Shown: piece by piece, positions 6,794 to 14,565 of the stretch
Numbering within the stretch: position 1 is the stretch's first letter
How the letters are laid out: every line of letters begins with the position of its first letter
Assembly (NCBI GenBank): GCA_903953145.1
Contig: CAJBIL010000141.1
Coordinates: 1 to 15,067, forward strand
Length of the DNA: 15,067 bases
Source: an uncultured beta proteobacterium
GTDB lineage: Bacteria > Pseudomonadota > Gammaproteobacteria > Burkholderiales > Rhodocyclaceae
Direction: 5' to 3'
Program-made: the position numbers and the translations under genes
The notes under the pieces: model-generated
The model's input: only the letters and a program-made list of their open reading frames with translations
Databases searched by the model: none
Told to the model about the DNA's origin: nothing

Positions 6794-8152
6794 GTGGCCG
6801 GTGCAGCTTGGCCGACAGCGCCGAGGCCAGGTCTGAGCGGTGTTTTTTGCTGGCTGGCGGCACTGATGCTGGTGATCACGACGCCCGCCTTTGCCGCCAA
6901 AGCAAAGCAACCACCGACGCCCGCCACCGCAGAAGTTGCCGAAAAACAGGGGGATCTCAAGGATTTGCGCGGCCAGATCGAATCGCTGCGCAAGGAAATG
7001 ACCGCAGCGGAGGGCACCCGCGCCGACGTGGCTGACCAGCTGAAAGAAGCCGAGCGTGAAATTTCGATCACGCAGCGCGACCTGCACCAGCTCTCCGGAC
7101 AGCGCAGCGAGCTCCAGTCAATGCTGAAAAATCTGGGTGTTCAGTCAAACGAACTTGAAAGCCGCCTGGCGAGCCAGCAGAGCCAGCTCGAAAAGCTCGT
7201 TTACCGCCAGTATCTGCAAGGCAACCCGGATGCACTGCGCTTACTACTCAATGGCGACGACCCCAGCCAGCTGGCGCGTGACCTGCACTATTTAGCGGCA
7301 ATTGGCCGCGCCCGCAGCCAGCTTCTGCATGAAATCGAGACGACCTTGCAGCGCAAACATGCGCTGACAGCCGATACGCGGGAGCGTGCCGAGCAACTGG
7401 CTGCCGTCGAAGCAAAACAAAAGGAACAACACAACAAACTTGTTGCCCAACGCGGGCAACGCAAAGCCACACTGGAGAAAATATCGGCGCGGATTGCCAG
7501 TCAGCGGCGTGAAATCGGTAGTTTGCAGCGGGATGAAAAGCGGCTTTCACAACTGATCGAACGTTTGGCAAAAATCATCGCCGCCAAACCGCCGCCACGC
7601 CGTGAGGCGCCTCACAAGCCAACCCCGCAGAAAACCGAAGTGGCGGCTGGTGAAGGCGAGAGTGGCAGCACTAGCGGTAGCAGCGGCAACAAGGCTGCCG
7701 GCAAACCGGTGGCAGAAATTGCCAACGAACGCACGCCGGAAGCCACGCCATCGATCAATTTTGCGCGGCTCAAAGGTAACCTGCGCTTACCCGCCAGGGG
7801 CACGGTGAGCAACCGTTTTGGTGCGGCACGCCAGGAGGGCAGCACCTGGCGCGGCTTGTTTATCCGTGCCAATGTGGGCAGCGAAGTGAAAGCGATTGCC
7901 GGCGGGCGTGTGGTTTTTGCAGAGTGGATGCGCGGCTTCGGTAATTTGCTGATCGTCGATCATGGCGACAGCTATCTAACGATTTACGGCAACAACGATT
8001 CGCTACTCAAACAGGTCGGCGAGGCAGTGCGTGGCGGTGATACGGTGGCATCCGTGGGCAACAGCGGTGGCAATCCGGAATCCGGTTTATACTTTGAACT
8101 TCGTCATCAGGGGCAACCGCTCGACCCGCTCAAATGGGTTACGATTAAATGA
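6794..8152 (+). CDS. envC: EnvC-like murein hydrolase activator (coiled coil plus degenerate LytM domain)
   Basis: A periplasmic 452-residue protein. Residues 1-34 are a signal peptide ending TTPAFA. Long coiled coils span about 45-135 and 175-262, a Gly/Ser-rich linker lies at 286-300, and a C-terminal LytM/M23-type domain runs from about 329 to 450 (LPARGTVSNRFG, GFGNLLIVDHGDSYLTIYG). The zinc-ligand positions of active M23 peptidases are lost: HxGxD reads WRGLFI, and HLH reads GLYFE. This is the EnvC/NlpD condition, where the domain activates amidases at the septum rather than cutting peptidoglycan. The frame is open to an ATG at 6731 inside gpmA; the GTG at 6794, 4 bp after the gpmA stop, gives a normal signal peptide and is preferred. 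ctpA follows after 22 bp. Confidence 0.88.
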   Translation: MAGAAWPTAPRPGLSGVFCWLAALMLVITTPAFAAKAKQPPTPATAEVAEKQGDLKDLRGQIESLRKEMTAAEGTRADVADQLKEAEREISITQRDLHQLSGQRSELQSMLKNLGVQSNELESRLASQQSQLEKLVYRQYLQGNPDALRLLLNGDDPSQLARDLHYLAAIGRARSQLLHEIETTLQRKHALTADTRERAEQLAAVEAKQKEQHNKLVAQRGQRKATLEKISARIASQRREIGSLQRDEKRLSQLIERLAKIIAAKPPPRREAPHKPTPQKTEVAAGEGESGSTSGSSGNKAAGKPVAEIANERTPEATPSINFARLKGNLRLPARGTVSNRFGAARQEGSTWRGLFIRANVGSEVKAIAGGRVVFAEWMRGFGNLLIVDHGDSYLTIYGNNDSLLKQVGEAVRGGDTVASVGNSGGNPESGLYFELRHQGQPLDPLKWVTIK

Positions 8153-8174
8153 TGACGACATTGGAGCGACATAG

Positions 8175-9593
8175 ATGAGCAAGTGGAAACAGGCCGGCCT
8201 GATTGGTATCGGTTTGGTAGGGGGAGTTCTGGTCAGTTTGCAGTTTTCGGCAATCGCTGAAAAGGAAACCCGTACCGGGCTGCCAATCGAGGAACTCCGC
8301 ACTTTTGCTGAGGTGTTCAACGCCATCAAGCAGGGCTACGTCGAGCCGATTGACGACAAAAAACTGATCACGCATGCGATCAGCGGCATGCTCTCCAACC
8401 TTGACCCGCACTCCACCTATCTCGACGCCGATGCGTTCAAGGATCTGCAAGTCGGCACGCAGGGTGAATTCGGCGGCCTCGGAATCGAAGTCAGCATGGA
8501 AGACGGCCTGGTCAAAGTCGTCTCGCCCATCGAAGATACCCCCGCCTACCGCGCCGGGGTTAAATCCGGCGACCTGATTTTCAAGCTTGATGACACGATC
8601 GTCAAAGGGCTGACCTTGTCCGAAGCGGTCAAGAAAATGCGCGGCAAGCCGAAGAGCCCGATCCGCCTGAGCATTCTGCGCAAAGGCGAAGCCAAGCCGC
8701 TTGAGATCACGCTGCTGCGCGAAATCATCAAGGTACAAAGCGTCAAATCCAAACTGGTTGAGGAGGGTTACGGTTATTTGCGCGTCACCTCGTTCCAGGA
8801 GAATACCGCTGCTTCGGTCGTCAAGCATCTGAACGACCTCTACAAGCCCGGCCAGCTCAAGGGTCTGGTACTCGACCTGCGGAATGATCCGGGCGGCTTG
8901 CTGAACGGCGCGGTTGGCGTATCGGCGGCTTTCCTGCCACCCAAAACGCTGGTGACCTCGACCGATGGCCGCACACCGGATGCCAAACATGAGTTTTTTG
9001 CTTCGCCCGAAGACTATCTGCGCGGCAGCAAGGATGACTACATCAAGAGCTTGCCGCCGGAAGCACGCAAGGTACCAATGATTGTGCTGGTCAATGGCGG
9101 TTCTGCTTCGGCCTCCGAGATCGTTGCGGGTGCTTTACAGGATCACAAGCGCGCTCTGGTGCTCGGCACGCCGACCTTCGGCAAGGGCTCGGTGCAAACC
9201 GTATTGCCACTCCCCGGCAACACCGCCATCAAGCTGACCACGGCGCGCTACTACACACCACTGGGCCGCTCGATCCAGGCCAAGGGCATCGTGCCGGACA
9301 TCGCCGTTGAAGAAACCGCCAATGGCACGCCGGGCCAACGTCTGCGCGAGGCGGATCTGGAGCGCCACCTCGATAACGACAAGGAAAAAGAGAAGGATGG
9401 CAGCGCGGCGAAAGAAGCGCTACCCAAGCCGCAAAGCAAGGCACCGGCCAAGCCAAAGCCTGCAAACGGCAAGGATGAGGCGGACGAACCGGCTGAACCA
9501 CCAAGCCGCGAACTGGCCTCGAAGAGCGACTTCCAGCTGGGGCAGGCACTGAATCTGCTCAAGGGTCTGCAAATCATGCAGGGCCGGCAGTAG
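8175..9593 (+). CDS. ctpA: Carboxy-terminal processing protease CtpA (S41 family, PDZ domain)
   Basis: A 472-residue periplasmic serine protease with a Ser/Lys mechanism. An N-terminal hydrophobic segment (8-28) is a signal peptide or anchor. A helical segment with NLDPHSTYLD follows, then a PDZ domain (about 96-180, with GEFGGLGIEV and AYRAGVKSGDLI). The S41 core has LVLDLRNDPGGLL at 231-243, Ser312 in GGSASASEI, and Lys337 and Gln341 in GTPTFGKGSVQ. The 25- and 4-residue spacings equal those of the S-K-Q triad in CtpB. Residues 385-450 form a charged low-complexity linker rich in Lys, Glu, Pro and Ala, before a short conserved end. The ribosome-binding site GGAG lies at 8163-8166. It is probably co-transcribed with envC. 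Proteases of this family trim envelope proteins and peptidoglycan hydrolases; the target here is unknown. Confidence 0.93.
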   Translation: MSKWKQAGLIGIGLVGGVLVSLQFSAIAEKETRTGLPIEELRTFAEVFNAIKQGYVEPIDDKKLITHAISGMLSNLDPHSTYLDADAFKDLQVGTQGEFGGLGIEVSMEDGLVKVVSPIEDTPAYRAGVKSGDLIFKLDDTIVKGLTLSEAVKKMRGKPKSPIRLSILRKGEAKPLEITLLREIIKVQSVKSKLVEEGYGYLRVTSFQENTAASVVKHLNDLYKPGQLKGLVLDLRNDPGGLLNGAVGVSAAFLPPKTLVTSTDGRTPDAKHEFFASPEDYLRGSKDDYIKSLPPEARKVPMIVLVNGGSASASEIVAGALQDHKRALVLGTPTFGKGSVQTVLPLPGNTAIKLTTARYYTPLGRSIQAKGIVPDIAVEETANGTPGQRLREADLERHLDNDKEKEKDGSAAKEALPKPQSKAPAKPKPANGKDEADEPAEPPSRELASKSDFQLGQALNLLKGLQIMQGRQ

Positions 9594-9634
9594 AAAAACC
9601 GCAGATCCGGCTAAAACGGGCGCAAGGAGGGGAA

Positions 9635-10060
9635 ATGAAACGAGCAGGTGGAACGCCAATTAAACCGGCACCGATCCGCAAGGAACGGAATATCCAGTTC
9701 GCCAAGTTTCCCCCCGGCCAGGTGCCTGAAGCGAGTGATTATCTCGGCAAGCTGGAACACCTTGAAGTCGCGCCACGCGATGAGCGCCGCGCCGTGGGCG
9801 TGGCCTATGATCTGCATGAACACTCCTTGCAGGAGCTCGAAGGTACGCTTGAGGACAAAGGTTATCACCTCGATAACACGCTGATGTGCAAGATGATGCG
9901 GGCGCTGATTTACTACATCGAGGAAACCCAGATTCACAACCTTGACGCACCGGAGCGTCCGCTCAAGCGCTCACAAAGCGAGGCTTATACGCGGGCATGG
10001 GAACGCCATCCTCATGGCGACCACGACGATACGCCGCCGGAGTGGCGCGAGTACAAATAG
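9635..10060 (+). CDS. Hypothetical protein, 141 residues, His- and charge-rich
   Basis: I do not recognise a named family. The protein is soluble, with no signal peptide or membrane segment. The N-terminal 30 residues are basic and proline-rich (MKRAGGTPIKPAPIRKERN). A compact mixed segment follows to about 75. Then comes an amphipathic helical stretch, LEDKGYHLDNTLMCKMMRAL and YYIEETQIHNL, ending near 103. The tail (RHPHGDHDDTPPEWREYK) carries several His and Asp residues that might bind metal, although this is only a composition argument. Expression is well supported by AAGGAGG at 9624-9630, the strongest Shine-Dalgarno sequence in the window. It lies 41 bp after ctpA and 73 bp before moeB on the same strand, so it may share their transcript. 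It is very likely a real gene of unknown function. Confidence 0.8.
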   Translation: MKRAGGTPIKPAPIRKERNIQFAKFPPGQVPEASDYLGKLEHLEVAPRDERRAVGVAYDLHEHSLQELEGTLEDKGYHLDNTLMCKMMRALIYYIEETQIHNLDAPERPLKRSQSEAYTRAWERHPHGDHDDTPPEWREYK

Positions 10061-10133
10061 GCTGGCTGACAAAATCAGCAAGTCACGAAGTACGCCATGC
10101 CATTCACAGCCCACACCACGGCACAAACCACCG

Positions 10134-10886
10134 ATGAACGATGAACAGCTCCTGCGCTACAGCCGCCATGTGCTGCTTGATCAGATCGGCATCGAAGGCC
10201 AGGAAAAAATCCTTGGCGCGCATGCGCTGATCATCGGCGCCGGCGGTCTGGGTTCGCCCGCCGCGCTTTATCTGGCCTCTGCCGGCGTTGGCCGGATTAC
10301 CCTCGCCGATGGCGATACCGTTGATCTGACCAACCTGCAACGGCAGATTCTGCACACCCAGGAGCGGGTCGGCCAGGCCAAGGCGGTTTCCGGGCAAACG
10401 GCGCTGGCGCACATCAATCCGCAAGTGATTGTTGATCCGCTCACCGAGCGTCTGGCTGGCGAGCGACTGGATGCGTTGGTCGCCAGTGCCGATGTTGTGC
10501 TCGATTGCTGCGATAATTTTGCGACGCGCCATGCGATCAATCGTGCCTGCGTCAAACACCGCACACCCCTGGTTTCCGGCGCTGCCATTCGCTTTGATGG
10601 CCAGCTTTCGGTTTATGACTCACGCCGTCCGGGTGCGCCGTGCTACCACTGCCTGTTTCCCGAGGGTGAAGATGTCGATGAGGTGCGCTGTGCGGTGATG
10701 GGGGTTTTTGCCCCGCTGACCGGCATCATCGGATCAATGCAGGCTGCCGAAGCCTTGAAGCTGATCGCCGATATTGGCGAACCGGTAGTCGGTCGTCTGT
10801 TGCTGCTTGATGGATTGTCGATGGAATGGCGCAGCGTTAAATTCGGCAAAGACCCGACATGCAGCGTGTGTGGCGTGCCTAGCTGA
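10134..10886 (+). CDS. moeB: ThiF/MoeB-family sulfur-carrier adenylyltransferase (MoeB-like)
   Basis: A 250-residue E1-like enzyme (E. coli MoeB is 249) that adenylates the C-terminal glycine of a small sulfur carrier such as MoaD or ThiS. The nucleotide loop GAGGLGS is at 35-41, the LADGDTVDLTNLQRQ segment at 57-71, the conserved Cys186 in VRCAVMGVFAPL, and the zinc site has two CxxC pairs, C170/C173 and C243/C246. There is no C-terminal rhodanese domain. The frame is open further upstream to 9942, but MNDEQLLRYSRHVLL at 10134 is the normal family start; no clear ribosome-binding site precedes it. The partner carrier gene is not in the window, so MoeB versus ThiF cannot be settled. The gene ends 8 bp inside the end of ribD on the other strand. 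Confidence 0.88.
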   Translation: MNDEQLLRYSRHVLLDQIGIEGQEKILGAHALIIGAGGLGSPAALYLASAGVGRITLADGDTVDLTNLQRQILHTQERVGQAKAVSGQTALAHINPQVIVDPLTERLAGERLDALVASADVVLDCCDNFATRHAINRACVKHRTPLVSGAAIRFDGQLSVYDSRRPGAPCYHCLFPEGEDVDEVRCAVMGVFAPLTGIIGSMQAAEALKLIADIGEPVVGRLLLLDGLSMEWRSVKFGKDPTCSVCGVPS

Positions 10887-11964
10887 ATCTGGCCGTTAGA
10901 CGGAGATCAGCGCCAAGCATCCTGGCATCGTCAATCTTGAGGCGACGCTTGCCTTCCAGAGATTCAAGTGCCGGTAGATTGAACATGCCACGTGCCGTGT
11001 CTCCGAGCAAACAAGGCGCCAGATAGAGCAACAGTTCATCAACCAGACCTGCGCGCAGCAACGAACCATTAAGCTTGAAGCCGGCTTCTGCGTGCACCTC
11101 GTTGATGCCGCGCTGGCCGAGGGCATGCATCAATGCAGACAAATCAACCTTGTCGCCCGGCCCGGGCAGCAAAATTACCTCAGCGCCCTGCGCACGCAAA
11201 GCCGTGATTCTGGCGGTGTCTTCAACCGCCGCCGCCACCAGCACACCACCGGCACGCAGTATTTTGGCATCGAGCGGCAACTCAAGACGGCTATCGACCA
11301 CCACCTTCAAAGGCTGTCGGGAAGTATCGACACCGCGTACATTGAGTTGCGGGTCGTCATCACGCACGGTGCCGATGCCGGTCAGAAGGGCGCAGGCTCG
11401 GGCGCGCCAGCGATGGCCGTCCTGACGGGCGGCAGCGCCGGTAATCCATTGGCTGACCCCATTTTCGAGGGCAGTTTTACCATCGAGGCTGGCGGCCAGT
11501 TTCATCCTTAGCCACGGGCGGCCACGCGTCATGCGGGCGACAAAACCGACATTTAGCGCCTGCGCTTCGCTTTCCAGCAAACCGCAGGCCACATCAACGC
11601 CGGCATTACGCAGGCAGGCCAACCCTTCACCCGCGACCTGCGGATTCGGGTCCTGCATGGCAGCAACCACACGAACAACACCGGCCGCGACCAGCGCGTC
11701 GCAACAGGGCGGCGTGCGGCCGTGATGACTACAGGGCTCAAGGGTGACGTAAACGGTGGCGCCACGCGCCGCAGCGCCGGCGGCTTGCAATGCGTGAATT
11801 TCGGCGTGCGCTTCGCCGGCGCGCTGATGCCAGCCTTCACCAACCACGCGCCCGCCCTTGACGATAACGCAGCCAACGCGCGGGTTGGGCGTGGTGCTGA
11901 ATAGTCCGAGTTCAGCCAGACGCAGCGCCCGCGCCATGAATTCGTGGTCGGCTGCGCTGAACAT
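10879..11964 (-). CDS. ribD: Bifunctional riboflavin biosynthesis deaminase/reductase RibD
   Basis: A 361-residue enzyme carrying out the second and third steps of riboflavin synthesis: deamination of the pyrimidine from GTP and reduction of its ribosyl group. The N-terminal deaminase domain (about 1-145) has the zinc site His53 in AHAEIHA with Glu55, and PCSHHGRTPPC with Cys78 and Cys87; the spacing is the same as in E. coli RibD. The C-terminal reductase domain runs from PWLRMKLAASLDGKTAL to the end, including DDPQLNVRG and the EAGFKLNGSLL loop. It is the last gene of glyA-nrdR-ribD, 6 bp after nrdR. Its 3' end overlaps moeB tail to tail by 8 bp, so no separate terminator can lie between them. 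Confidence 0.95.
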   Translation of the reverse strand: MFSAADHEFMARALRLAELGLFSTTPNPRVGCVIVKGGRVVGEGWHQRAGEAHAEIHALQAAGAAARGATVYVTLEPCSHHGRTPPCCDALVAAGVVRVVAAMQDPNPQVAGEGLACLRNAGVDVACGLLESEAQALNVGFVARMTRGRPWLRMKLAASLDGKTALENGVSQWITGAAARQDGHRWRARACALLTGIGTVRDDDPQLNVRGVDTSRQPLKVVVDSRLELPLDAKILRAGGVLVAAAVEDTARITALRAQGAEVILLPGPGDKVDLSALMHALGQRGINEVHAEAGFKLNGSLLRAGLVDELLLYLAPCLLGDTARGMFNLPALESLEGKRRLKIDDARMLGADLRLTARFS

Positions 11965-11970
11965 CAGCGG

Positions 11971-12441
11971 CTAACGCGGACGCTGTGCTGCCGGTCGCGA
12001 TACTTCGCGGATGAGGTCGGAGAATTCGTCGACATCCTCGAAGTTGCGGTACACGGAAGCAAAGCGGACATAGGCCACCTTGTCGAGTTTTTTCAACTCG
12101 CGCATGACCATCTCGCCCACTTTTTCGGAGGGGATTTCACGCTCGCCAAGCGACAGCAGTTTTTCTTCGATGCGCCCGATCGCGCCATCAACGGCTTCGG
12201 TGGTGACAGGCCGTTTGCGCAGCGAAAGCCACAGGCTGGCGGAAAGCTTCTCGCGATCAAAATCAACGCGCGAACCGTTTTTCTTGACGACTTGAGGCAG
12301 GCGGATTTCTGCCCGTTCATAGGTTGTAAAACGCTTGTCGCAAGCGGTACAACGCCGTCTGCGGCGAACAATGTCAGCGTCGTCGTTGATACGGGTATCA
12401 GCGACAGTCGTTTCATCGGCGCCGCAGAACGGGCATTTCAT
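11971..12441 (-). CDS. nrdR: Transcriptional repressor NrdR
   Basis: A 156-residue regulator of ribonucleotide reductase genes. The N-terminal zinc ribbon has C3/C6 (MKCPFCG) and C31/C34 (RRRCTACDKRFTTYE). An ATP-cone follows from about residue 49 (VVKKNGSRVDFDREKL, with VAYVRFASVYRNF near the end) and senses ATP/dATP. Length and motifs are standard. It lies 6 bp after glyA and 6 bp before ribD, an arrangement common in betaproteobacteria. I saw no NrdR box in the window, so its targets are elsewhere. The basic, proline-containing tail (RPAAQRPR) is the variable end of the family. Confidence 0.96.
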   Translation of the reverse strand: MKCPFCGADETTVADTRINDDADIVRRRRRCTACDKRFTTYERAEIRLPQVVKKNGSRVDFDREKLSASLWLSLRKRPVTTEAVDGAIGRIEEKLLSLGEREIPSEKVGEMVMRELKKLDKVAYVRFASVYRNFEDVDEFSDLIREVSRPAAQRPR

Positions 12442-12447
12442 CTTTAA

Positions 12448-13698
12448 TCAGGCGCCGTAAACCGGAAACTTCTTGCACAACGCCGAAACAGCGACCCGCA
12501 CACGCGCCAGCACCGCTTCATCCGCCGGCGCATCAAGGACGTCGGCGATCAGGTGCGCGACCTGCTCGGATTCAATCTCGGTAAAGCCGCGCGTCGTCAT
12601 CGCCGGCGAGCCGATACGAATGCCGGAGGTGACAAACGCTTTCTGCGGATCATTCGGGATACCGTTTTTGTTAACCGTGATGTGCGCCTTGCCCAGCGCG
12701 GCTTCGGCTTCTTTGCCGGTGATGTTCTTGGCGCGCAGGTCGATCAGGAAAACGTGCGACTCGGTACGACCGGAAACAATCCGCAAGCCGCGCTCTTCAG
12801 CCAGCACGCGGGACAGCACACGGGCGTTAGCCACCACCTGCTCCTGATACACGCGGAACTCGGGGGTCGCGGCTTCCTTGAAAGCCACCGCCTTGGCGGC
12901 GATCACATGCATCAGCGGGCCACCCTGCAAACCGGGGAAAATCGCCGAGTTGATCGCCTTTTCGTGCTCGGCTTTCATCAGGATCACGCCGCCGCGCGGG
13001 CCGCGCAGCGTCTTGTGCGTGGTTGAGGTCACCACATCGGCGAACGGCACCGGGTTGGGGTAACACCCCGCCGCAATCAAGCCGGCGTAATGCGCCATGT
13101 CGACCCAGAAAATCGCGCCGATTTCCTTCGCCACTTTGGCAAAGCGCTCAAAGTCGATCCGCAATGAATAGGCCGACGCACCGGCAATGATGATCTTCGG
13201 CTTGTGCTCACGCGCCAGCGCTTCCATCTTGTCGTAGTCGATCGCTTCGTCCGCGTCGAGGCCATAGGCGACGACGTTGAACCACTTACCGGACATATTG
13301 AGCGGCATACCGTGCGTCAGGTGGCCGCCTTCAGCGAGGCTCATGCCCATGATCGTATCGCCGGGCTTGGCAAACGCCAGCAGCACGGCCTGATTGGCCT
13401 GCGAACCGGAGTTTGGCTGCACGTTGGCACAATCGGCGCCAAACAGCTTTTTCAGGCGGTCAATGGCGATCAGTTCAGCCACGTCAACATGCTCGCAGCC
13501 GCCGTAGTAACGCTTGCCCGGATAGCCTTCAGCATATTTGTTAGTCAGCTGCGAGCCCTGCGCCTGCATCACGGCGTGACTGACGTAGTTCTCGGAAGCG
13601 ATCAGCTCGATATGATCTTCCTGACGCTGGTTTTCATTCTCGATCGACTGCCAGAGTTCAGGGTCAACATTCGCCAGGGTGTCTTTAGCGGAAAACAT
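12448..13698 (-). CDS. glyA: Serine hydroxymethyltransferase GlyA
   Basis: A 416-residue PLP enzyme (E. coli GlyA is 417) interconverting serine and glycine with tetrahydrofolate, the main source of one-carbon units. Visible motifs are IELIASENYVS near the N-terminus, the AEGYPGKRYYGG segment, NVQPNSGSQAN, WVDMAHYAGL, and the PLP lysine Lys229 in STTHKTLRGPRGG, the same number as in E. coli. The frame also allows a GTG 12 bases further upstream, but the ATG at 13698 gives the usual MFSAKDTLA start and is preceded by GAGG at a good distance. It is the first gene of glyA-nrdR-ribD. Confidence 0.96.
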   Translation of the reverse strand: MFSAKDTLANVDPELWQSIENENQRQEDHIELIASENYVSHAVMQAQGSQLTNKYAEGYPGKRYYGGCEHVDVAELIAIDRLKKLFGADCANVQPNSGSQANQAVLLAFAKPGDTIMGMSLAEGGHLTHGMPLNMSGKWFNVVAYGLDADEAIDYDKMEALAREHKPKIIIAGASAYSLRIDFERFAKVAKEIGAIFWVDMAHYAGLIAAGCYPNPVPFADVVTSTTHKTLRGPRGGVILMKAEHEKAINSAIFPGLQGGPLMHVIAAKAVAFKEAATPEFRVYQEQVVANARVLSRVLAEERGLRIVSGRTESHVFLIDLRAKNITGKEAEAALGKAHITVNKNGIPNDPQKAFVTSGIRIGSPAMTTRGFTEIESEQVAHLIADVLDAPADEAVLARVRVAVSALCKKFPVYGA

Positions 13699-13731
13699 CG
13701 TATGCCTCACATGCCTTGAAAAAGGGGAGAA

Positions 13732-13758
13732 ATTGTATCACGCAGAAGTTCGACTCAA
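13732..13758 (-). promoter_or_regulatory. Putative sigma-70 promoter of glyA-nrdR-ribD
   Basis: On the minus strand TTGAGT (13758-13753) and TACAAT (13737-13732) lie 15 bases apart. Shifting the -35 to TTTGAG gives a 16-base spacer. The -10 ends 33 bases before the glyA ATG. The remaining intergenic sequence up to 13926 holds no gene I can support, and I see no riboswitch-like architecture in it. The promoter is inferred from consensus match only. Confidence 0.4.
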
Positions 13759-13926
13759 AGCTTTGAACGGCCGAATTTTAACTGCCCTGCAACCCGCATG
13801 GATAGGCGTTCTACCTCATTGATAGCTGAAGACCCGCGTGTTTATTGGCTCTCCGGAGCGACCCTTTGTAGATGACCATTCCACGCGGCCTGCAAGGCAG
13901 AGTGCTCTCCAGGCGCCAGGCCAGCG

Positions 13927-14565
13927 CTACGGTAATTCATCCCGGCTGATCGTTGCCAAATGCGCTGTTTCACCCCATGACGCCAGCGTCCAGACGTCGC
14001 CACTACAGGCGATCCAGTTGATTGCCGCATTCGGAATCAGGAAATCACGCGGCAACTCAAGCGGATTGCCGCGAACAAAGCGATTAATGATGTCGAGCAC
14101 GCCGCCATGCGTCACCAGCACCACCGTTTGCCCGGGGTGGCGCGCGGCAATGCCGTGCAGGCAAGCCGTCACCCGCAAGTGGAGCTGTTGCAGGCTCTCG
14201 CCCCCCGCCGGCAAGGCGAAATCCGGCACGCGATTCTCAAAGTCACCATAAAGCGCCGGATGCTGCTGACGCGCCTCTTCGTAAGTCAGCCCTTCAAACA
14301 AACCGTAACGGCGCTCACGCACAGCCGGCTGCAAAACCGGGTTCAGCTTCAGCACCTCGGCAATGCGCAAGGCAGTCTGCTGCGCGCGCAGCAAATCACT
14401 GCTGTAGAGCGCCGCGACCGGTGCGCCGGATAGCCAGCGCGCCGCCGCACCGGCCTGCGCCAGACCGGCCGGATTGAGAGGGATGTCGATTTGCCCCTGA
14501 ATGCGCTTTTCAGCGTTCCAGGCGGTCTCGCCATGGCGAACAATACAGATTCTGGTCGGGTCCAT
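13927..14565 (-). CDS. Histidine phosphatase family protein (GpmB/CobC-like)
   Basis: A 212-residue member of the phosphoglycerate mutase-like phosphatase superfamily. RHGETAWN gives the catalytic His11 with Arg10; Arg60 (SSDLLRAQQT), Glu84 (VRERRYGLFEGLT) and His153 (VTHGGVLD) complete the active site. It lacks the insertions of true GpmA mutases and matches the short GpmB/PhoE/alpha-ribazole phosphatase group, so broad phosphatase activity is likelier than glycolytic mutase activity. The substrate cannot be fixed from sequence: no cobalamin genes are nearby to support CobC. The ATG at 14565 starts the normal N-terminus (MDPTRICIVRHGE). It stands alone, 228 bp upstream of glyA on the same strand and divergent from the dctQ fragment. 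Confidence 0.9.
   Translation of the reverse strand: MDPTRICIVRHGETAWNAEKRIQGQIDIPLNPAGLAQAGAAARWLSGAPVAALYSSDLLRAQQTALRIAEVLKLNPVLQPAVRERRYGLFEGLTYEEARQQHPALYGDFENRVPDFALPAGGESLQQLHLRVTACLHGIAARHPGQTVVLVTHGGVLDIINRFVRGNPLELPRDFLIPNAAINWIACSGDVWTLASWGETAHLATISRDELP

Noticed and set aside
6154..7071. Long open frame of 305 codons on the minus strand, antisense to gpmA and envC
   Set aside because: Both plus-strand genes have full family motifs; the antisense product has no recognisable domain and arises from GC-rich codon bias.
8145..8990. Open frame of 281 codons on the minus strand, antisense to ctpA
   Set aside because: It lies over the PDZ and early protease region of a convincing ctpA and shows no independent family signature or ribosome-binding site.
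10062..10079. Hairpin GCTGA-caaaa-TCAGC after the hypothetical gene as a terminator
   Set aside because: The stem is only 5 bp and no T-run follows.
13699..13926. Riboswitch or small RNA upstream of glyA
   Set aside because: I found only a 4-bp GCTC/GAGC hairpin and no recognisable glycine or tetrahydrofolate riboswitch core; a covariance-model search would be needed to reopen this.
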